DNA from: Lepiota brunneoincarnata
Taxonomy: Eukaryota; Basidiomycota; Agaricomycetes; Agaricales; Agaricaceae
Direction: 5' to 3'
NCBI GenBank assembly: GCA_023014365.1
Contig: JAEBUN010000011.1
Location: 1-64,000 of the forward strand
Length of the DNA: 64,000 nucleotides
The stretch's first letter is position 1. Every line of letters starts with the position of its first letter. The notes below the pieces were generated by a model that was not told the DNA's origin, made no database searches, and saw only the letters and a program-made list of their open reading frames with translations. This document shows, in pieces, positions 58,269 to 64,000 of this stretch. The position numbers were made by a program, and so were the translations under genes.

Positions 58269-59066
58269 TTAGAAACCCGACTCCAAGTTCCAAGTCTTCA
58301 TGCCACTTCTGGTGTCCAAATACTGGCTTGCCAAGGGTTTACCACCTGTCAAACCACTAAGCTTAGTCTGTATCTGAGCCAATTGTTCGGCCAAAGACTG
58401 TATCTCAACATTATCATCCTTTTTGGTCATAAGCTTAAACTTTGGGACACTCCCAGTGTTAATGGCTGCTGTCTCCAACATTTCCATGCACTGTTTCAGA
58501 TGGTGGATCTCTTCCTCCACTGGTGACCTTTGGTTTTCTGACCTCGGGAATGCTCTCTGTGCAAACACCACTGGCCCTGGTACTTGTGGTATCTCAGGTC
58601 CAACCTCTGGAAGTTCTGGTATCTGAATGAAGAGTTGTCCCTTTGTCGCATAGTGCTTCATCACTTTCTCTTTAATGGGCCCTTCTCCTCGAGGGATACT
58701 TGAGCCATCTCCCATATATATTTTATTTCCTTCAACTTTAATTTGGCTGGCTTGTTTATCTGCCTCCATGTCTGGGCAGAATAGCCAGCTATGGCCTAAT
58801 AACCAGCAGTAGAAACACTTTCGATTGGACAGCGACCCTGCCGGCCCACTCCCGGTGTTCCTCTGAGTATGATTATGGCCGAAATGGCTATGTCCATCCT
58901 TTGCCAAACTCTCTAGGTATGATTTCAAGGTATGCCCTTGGATATTCATGAGGTCCTTAAGCTCAGTGAGACCACCTGCCATCTGCGAAACTTCATCCTG
59001 GAATTTCTGCTTTAAGCTTTGCAGCTCTCGCTTCGCTACAGGGTCATAAGTCCCTGTTCCAGACAT
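58269..59066 (-). CDS. gag: gag-like protein of the old retroelement
   Basis: An open frame of 265 codons starts MSGTGTYDPVAKRELQ. An N-terminal coiled coil (LKQKFQDEVSQMAGG) is followed by a zinc knuckle CFYCWLLGHSWLFC (C-X2-C-X4-H-X4-C, about residues 84-97). A Pro/Glu-rich middle follows, then a second coiled coil (EEEIHHLKQCMEMLETAAI and EIQSLAEQLAQIQTKL). The frame is intact over this part and runs out just before EDWSDSERSE, so it is the best-kept piece of the element. TAAGCTTA octamers at 58359 and 58431 sit in Lys-Leu codons. Confidence 0.75.
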   Translation of the reverse strand: MSGTGTYDPVAKRELQSLKQKFQDEVSQMAGGLTELKDLMNIQGHTLKSYLESLAKDGHSHFGHNHTQRNTGSGPAGSLSNRKCFYCWLLGHSWLFCPDMEADKQASQIKVEGNKIYMGDGSSIPRGEGPIKEKVMKHYATKGQLFIQIPELPEVGPEIPQVPGPVVFAQRAFPRSENQRSPVEEEIHHLKQCMEMLETAAINTGSVPKFKLMTKKDDNVEIQSLAEQLAQIQTKLSGLTGGKPLASQYLDTRSGMKTWNLESGF

Positions 59067-59777
59067 CGCAGGTTACGTGCCTTTATCATCCTCTCCGCAG
59101 TCCCTGTTAAATCTCCCGTCTTCCATATAGCTGCAAGACATAAAAAGAAGGCAAAATCTAGTCAACCCCAGTCTGGCCTTCGCATCCAGCCTGCCATTTG
59201 CGACCCATCTGCCCTTCAATTGCAGCCTTGCAGGCACCCAGGCCAAGGCTCTAAGCACTGAGCTTTGGGTTTGTGCTCAAGAGGAAGCTGGGGGCAGTGG
59301 ATTCTGGTGTGACACTTGTACCTTAATGTTAGATCACCATACCCAGTATCCTAAGCCCAACTATCAACCTATTCATGCTCCAATTGACCCAAGCAATAAG
59401 ATACGCTAAAATTGAGCATTCTGATCCCTGGATCACAACAGCCTCCTACAGGAACAACGTACCTGGATCCAAAGGTTGTTCAAGAACACCAGGATGATCG
59501 CTTGAACCATAAGGGCCCTGCTGGTGGATATGAACCCCAAGTTCTCATTGCGCTGGCAGCAGGAGCAATTCTCCATTGAGGATTTACAATGCAGATAGAC
59601 TAGCAACCTGCAAAGCGTGCACGAATGGCTGCACTCCCCTCCCTTTGCCACCTAGACTCAGATGGAGCAGCATTCTTTCCTCATCGTGCACTATTGCCAT
59701 CAATGTGCCTCTGATTTCACATACCAGTGCAGCCCAGGTGTCCACGCATTTCCAGATTGAATGCAAGTTTCAACATA
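59067..59777. other. Upstream flank of the old gag, nothing certain
   Basis: The 5' leader or LTR of the old element should be here, but I found no match to 45091-45647 or any other LTR. Short frames only. Sequence at 59700-59770 lies directly outside the Tc1 element. Confidence 0.35.
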
Positions 59778-59986
59778 CAGTGACCCACAAAACCATTCCA
59801 ATGTTTTGTACTTTTGACTTAAAGTAGTAATAGCTCAGTAAATAAAATAGCCATATTTGTGAATATATTTATAAACATAGCCAAATATGTCATATCTGAC
59901 TCTGCAAAGTTGCGTCATGTAATACTTCCAAATTAGGCAATTATGAATTTTGTAATCATTTTAAGTCATTGGAACAGTTTTGTCAA
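59778..59986 (+). repeat. Left TIR of the Tc1-type element
   Basis: The inverse of 61178-61387, with few differences. Confidence 0.9.
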
Positions 59987-60017
59987 TGACATATTATACT
60001 AGGCTATCCTATTATTT

Positions 60018-61038
60018 CTAGTACTTAGAGTAGCCCCCCCTGGCTTTGAGTACAGCTGCTACTCTTCTAGGCATACTTTCAATTAACTTCTGACACTCAG
60101 AAGCTGGAATAGCATCCCACTCCTTTTCTACCCTCTGCCACAACTCCTCCATACCCTTGGGAGGAGATTCATACTCTCCCAACTTTCTCTTCACATATTC
60201 CCATAAGTGTTCAATGGGATTGAGGTCAGGTGACTGTGCTGGCCAGGTTAGGAGCCTAAAATGATTTTTTTGAAACCATTCTTTGGCCAGTGTACTCTTG
60301 TGTTTGGGGTCATTATCTTGCTGAAAGATAATATCTCGGGGTTTAAGCTTGTACCACCGGAGACTCTTCTTCAAATCTTCCTCCAAAATTTGCACAAACA
60401 ACTCTGCATCCATCCTTCCATCAATCCTCACTGCATACATAGCCTGGGCCATCCCACAGCATACAGCCCCAAACCATCACTGATCCTCCTCCATACTTCA
60501 GAGTTCCCTTGACCAATCTTTCACTAAGCCCCTCTCCCTTCTTTTTCCATCCCCACTTCCTCCCATCTGACCCCAAACGATTAATTTTGGTCTCATCAGA
60601 CCATACAACCAGCTTCCAGTCCTCCATAGTCCAATGCTGGTGTGTCAGAGCAAAATCCAGCCTAGCCCTCCTATGCTTGTCAGAGAGTAAAGGCTTTTTT
60701 TGCTTGACTACAGCCTTCATTCCTGCCTGTTTGAGATGCCTTGCTACAGTCTGTGAAGAGACTGATGTCCCAATGATGGAAGCAAGAGATTTGGCTATAT
60801 CTACAGCAGTTTCAGCCTTGCCAGCAGAGATAAGATGGATAGCATGCCGAATATTAGTGGTAGAGAGTTTTGAAGGACGTCCTCCAAGTGATTTAGTAAG
60901 GCTGGAACAATTTTTAGAGGCTAGCCTGGATATGGTACTGCGCCCAACACCAGTAATTGCCTCAATTTTAGTATAGGAATGATGAGAATTTAGCAAAGAG
61001 AGGATGGTTTGCTTTAGAGTAGAAGATAATGGCTTCAT
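60018..61038 (-). pseudogene. Tc1/mariner DD34E transposase broken by a 4-bp duplication
   Basis: ATG at 61038 opens a paired helix-turn-helix N-terminus (about residues 10-110, with GVGRSTISRLA and GRPSKLS). The catalytic core follows: WSDETKINRLGSDGRKWGW (first Asp), FQQDNDPKHKS (second Asp) and SPDLNPIEHLWEY (Glu), with 34 residues between the second Asp and the Glu. The frame is lost at 60440-60452, where GTAT or TATG is duplicated (CTATGTATGCAG). Dropping four bases would join both halves at GPGY and AVRIDGRMD. The other parts are open, so this is a single-lesion pseudogene that could be trans-complemented. Confidence 0.9.
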
Positions 61039-61177
61039 GGTAGGTAGGGGGGTTGAGAATGATGGGACATGGCTGTCAGCACATCTATTTATATGTCAAA
61101 GACACGTGGTCACATGATCTTGTTGATTCACAATCAACGGAGTCATGTGATTGCTTGGATTAGTATTAAAAATTACT

Positions 61178-61387
61178 ATTGACAAAACCGTTCCAATGAC
61201 TTAAAATGATTACAAAATTCATAATTGCCTCATTTAGAAGTATTACATAACGCGACTTTGCAGGGTCAGATATGACATACTTGGCTATGTTTATAAATAT
61301 ATTCACAAATTTAGCTATTTTATTTACTGAGCTATTACTACTTTAAGTCAAAAGTACAAAACATTGGAACGGTTTTGTGGGTCACTG
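61178..61387 (-). repeat. Right TIR of the Tc1-type element
   Basis: The inverse of 59778-59986. Confidence 0.9.
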
Positions 61388-61389
61388 TA

Positions 61390-61975
61390 TATTCCATAAG
61401 GATACTGTATTGGCAGGCATGGATGGATGGTACTACCATTGACTATTTCTGATACTATGGGAGTGACTACACACCCCCAATATGGCAGGCGTGCAACCAC
61501 ACACCCCATATGGCAGGTATGTACACATTGACATGTACCTTGGTGCATTCTGCATATTATTATTCACTGCACCAGCAAACTGATACGACAAATGGAGTGT
61601 TGAAATAGTATTTTATTTATAAGCTGAGCATGAACTTGATAAACCACATAACATATCAAATACATATCATAAAGAATATTCTGGTATGTCAAATGGGATA
61701 TCAGATTTTTTTTTGTTTGAGTTATCAAATATAATTATACTCTCAATAATGCAAGCGGCATATCAAATCCTTATCAGGATCAGGTTTAAGGTATATACAA
61801 AAAAAACCAGCTTGACCAGTGTTTCTAAAATGGATAGGTACTGAAACACACACATTTCAGCAATCCCACTGTTAGAGCCATGACATGGTTTTGGTAGGCC
61901 TGAAGCGGTATTAAAATAAAATTGTGACAAAATGTCACTGTATATTCAGAATAACGTCATGGAAAGGTACAAGGA
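61390..61975. other. Minisatellite units and AT-rich flank
   Basis: 61395-61540 has CCCCCAATATGGCAGGCGTG and CCCATATGGCAGGTATGTAC units related to the dispersed minisatellite family. The rest is AT-rich with no gene. Confidence 0.4.
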
Positions 61976-61979
61976 GTAT

Positions 61980-63110
61980 TGAATGCACGGTCTCACTATG
62001 TGGTAAATACCCCACCAGAACTGCTCGGCGCTGAAGTCATAAATTCTGGAGTTAGTTTCAATAGCACGCTCACAGCACCGGCTCAATCAAGTGGTTACAG
62101 TAAATGGATGGTAGCAGTATCCATGCCAGTGAACATGAATTTGAGCGAAGCTCTAGGAGATACATTAGCATGGCTGGAGAAGTGACGTTGATAAGACCAG
62201 TACCTGGGCAATAGCATCCTGGCAAGCGATACACTACAAAGGCAGGTAGGGTCAGGTTGGATGCAATGCAAGGATGGGGGAGATATACTCATCCGGCCTG
62301 AGCTCAAGCTAGCTAACACCACACTGGATGTCCTGGCCATTTCCAAGATTCTGTGCAATTCAGTGGTAATCACTCAGATTTATCGCAATTCGCAGGGTGA
62401 ATGTCGATTGCATACTACACAAATGATACATGTATTGTTGAGCTAGGAGTGTGCTTACCTGGAGCAGGTCCAAGCCATTTCCAACTGTGACAGAGAAAAA
62501 ATTGCTGGGTATCCTTGTCCAGGAATGCCTTGTCTGATGGGTTGTTGACACATTTAGCACATGCTCACTCAGAGCACAACATCAGGGAAACTCACAACCT
62601 CCATTCCCCTTCTCTTCGTCAGACCAAAATGGCAGGCATGGCTGGGATTCCATATATGTTCTTTAAAGGAAATATATCTGAAAGATTGACGAGGGTCAGT
62701 TAATCTTACCCCCACAGGAAATGAAACATTGTACTTACCTACCAAATAGCCTTTGGATTTCAGCTAACAGATGTATCCTTCTCTCCCTGTCATGGTCAGT
62801 AATGATCATACCGCCAATGCAAAACTGTTTCTGCTGCCCAGGTGATTAGATTTTTATGCTGGTCCCAGGAACCTAGAACTTACCACTCCAGCAATCCTCC
62901 TAGACATATAGTCGTACCGCTGGAAAGTTGCTTTAATCCAGCGACAATTTATGTGAACTTCCACATGGTGTCTGCGCTGGAACAGTTCCGTGAGTATGTA
63001 CATATTACGATGGGATACCGAACGGTTACCTACCTTGAACAGTCTGGGGTGATATTCACCAGGCCTCCTGGCAATACGCCAAGCCATTGTGGTTGGGTGG
63101 TGAGAGATGA
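61980..63110 (-). repeat. Arm 2 of the inverted duplication
   Basis: The reverse complement matches 42120-43300 in ordered blocks (for example 62120-62370 with 42880-43170, and 62870-63090 with 42150-42330). It has the same intron-like gaps and unrecognised coding blocks. The arms lie about 19 kb apart with the nested elements between them. Confidence 0.55.
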
Positions 63111-63352
63111 GAGTGGGAGGGTGAGAGGTGAGAGGTAAGGATCAAACAAAGTCTCCTGATGATTGACTTACAAGTCCATGCCAGCCATTTGTCTACACAT
63201 GGCTGGAGGTCCTTTACATTTGAGAGACACAATTACCTACTGCAACAATCAACCATGAATAAGTTATTTGGTTTGTCCCATATTTGCCGGTCAACACATA
63301 ACATGTTGACTCATTCCCCAACAGGTCAAATGGAAGGAACAATGTCCCTGGG

Positions 63353-63709
63353 GTGGCTCTGATACGTTTAGCCTGGGGTGCAGGCCTCATCAATGTGGTT
63401 TTTGATCATGAGCTTGAAATGACAGGGGGAAGACGTTTAACAAGCACATTCCTCCTCATTGAGCCCTACGAACTGGCAGCCCATGATGCTGACAATGAAA
63501 GATGCATGCACCCATGGGTGTTTCATCAGGATGCAGGGTTTTCATCCATACTGGGTCAACTTTTTCGCAAACAAGTCACACAGCTTATTCTCACACATGT
63601 GGATCAGATTCTTGGCCATTTTGGTCATGCATTGACCGACTACTGTGATGGCTCCAGACATGAACTTCCAATAGTTGAGAGGTCAAGGCAAAATGAAACG
63701 AAACAGTGA
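63353..63709 (+). other. Open frame of 118 codons, unassigned
   Basis: It reads MALIRLAWGAGLINVVFDHE and HPWVFHQDAGFSSILGQ with no recognised domain. Its 3' end overlaps an LTR fragment. It may be the last exon of an unidentified gene. Confidence 0.25.
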
Positions 63710-63815
63710 GAGAGAGAGAAAGAGAGAAAGAACTTCTCAGGCGATGTAAAATTGTTAATTAACTGAAGTCCCCACAGACTACATACACCTTGTATATCCT
63801 AGAGATGGTGGAGGT
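63670..63815 (+). repeat. Internal fragment of the GA-rich LTR family
   Basis: It matches the middle of the LTR at 47725-48450 (reverse complement): GTCAAGGCAAAA, a GA tract, then TTAACTGAAGTCCC...TATCCTAGAGATGG. A fresh LTR start follows at 63821, so this may be a nested or tandem arrangement. Confidence 0.6.
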
Positions 63816-63820
63816 CGCGT

Positions 63821-64000
63821 TGAAAGAATAAAAACTGGGGTGTTAGGTGTTTGGTGATGCGAGCGCGACAGCATCCATCTGTCACTGAGGCTTCAACCCA
63901 GATTCTGTAGGTAGAGTAGTGAAATCAGGTAGAAAATGAGCAATTTAAATAAAACTGCTCAACGCATGGGCTTGAGACGATACAAGGCGACAAGGGGGCG
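63821..64000 (+). repeat. GA-rich-family LTR, copy 3, truncated by the window end
   Basis: It begins TGAAAGAATAAAAAC and follows the sequence of the LTR at 47725-48450 (reverse complement) through TTGGTGATGCGAGCGCG and CAACCCAGATTCTGTAG. Confidence 0.8.

Larger units (their letters stand above)
45091..59066 (-). mobile_element. Old minus-strand gypsy-like retroelement, host of three nested insertions
   Basis: Read on the minus strand, gag (59066-58269), a protease region, reverse transcriptase, RNase H and integrase follow in order, ending at about 46320. A plus-strand (antisense) frame and an LTR-like repeat (45091-45647) follow. Pol is split by a solo LTR at 56611-57269, a full Ty3 element at 49725-55861 and a solo LTR at 47725-48450. 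Removing each insertion with its target duplication makes the coding sequence line up again. Without the insertions about 6.4 kb remains. I could not find the matching 5' LTR to the right of 59066. Many stops and frameshifts are present. The stretch is unusually rich in TAAGCTTA (see findings). Confidence 0.8.
59778..61387 (-). mobile_element. Tc1-type DNA transposon with TIRs of about 210 bp and TA target duplication
   Basis: The element is 1610 bp and is flanked by TA (59776-59777 and 61388-61389). Terminal inverted repeats span 59778-59986 and 61178-61387 and begin CAGTGACCCACAAAACC. Within each TIR the outer motif ACAAAACCRTTCCAATG recurs in opposite orientation at the inner edge (CATTGGAACRGTTTTGT). 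One transposase gene lies on the minus strand. The long, well-preserved TIRs suggest a fairly recent insertion. Confidence 0.92.

Noticed and set aside
59778..59986. AT-rich promoter or origin candidate
   Set aside because: It is fully explained as the left TIR of the Tc1-type element.

Overview
This window looks like a transposon-rich, heavily decayed stretch of a basidiomycete genome, most likely Agaricomycetes. The evidence is spliceosomal introns of about 40-80 nt with GTRNGT donors, a FunK1-type fungal protein kinase, a degenerate SPT5-like gene, an OrsD-type (C2H2) zinc-finger gene, and Ty3/gypsy chromoviruses of the kind common in mushroom-forming fungi. I saw no rRNA or tRNA gene and no clearly intact single-copy housekeeping gene. 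The strongest candidate for an intact reading frame is a spliced gene carried antisense inside a retrotransposon.

Left part (1-21 kb). A large minus-strand gene (start codon at 16010, stop at 2460) has N-terminal zinc fingers, an OrsD-like region, a recombinase-like region and a C-terminal cysteine-protease-like region. A 7.8-kb Ty3/gypsy element (2524-10324, target duplication TGGCA) has inserted into its last codons. That element has paired LTRs, broken gag and pol, and an antisense three-exon gene (9562 to 8472) predicting 332 aa with coiled coil and a Zn2Cys6-like cysteine cluster. A chromovirus-type LTR (1372-2138), an LTR-like repeat (17598-18195) and degenerate tandem repeats fill the rest.

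Middle part (21-45 kb). An SPT5-like pseudogene (NGN, KOW and C-terminal-repeat features) is followed by a satellite with a 147-bp period, a tandem pair of promoter-like repeats, a FunK1 kinase with a 2-bp frameshift, anonymous low-coding DNA, a remnant of a LINE RNase H domain, and one arm of an inverted duplication.

Right part (45-64 kb). An old minus-strand retroelement (about 45091-59066) serves as landing pad for three later insertions, each with target-site duplications: a solo LTR (47725-48450, CCAA), a 6.1-kb Ty3/gypsy chromovirus (49725-55861, GAATG) and a solo LTR of the left-hand element's family (56611-57269, TATTT). A Tc1-type element with TIRs of about 210 bp (59778-61387), the second arm of the inverted duplication, and another LTR running off the end complete the window.

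Two themes cut across the window. Most premature stops that I could read are TGA where CGA is the likely ancestor, and the differences between the left element's LTRs are nearly all transitions; both point to CpG-type cytosine deamination. The old retroelement and its LTR copies are also saturated with the palindrome TAAGCTTA, which is almost absent elsewhere in the window.
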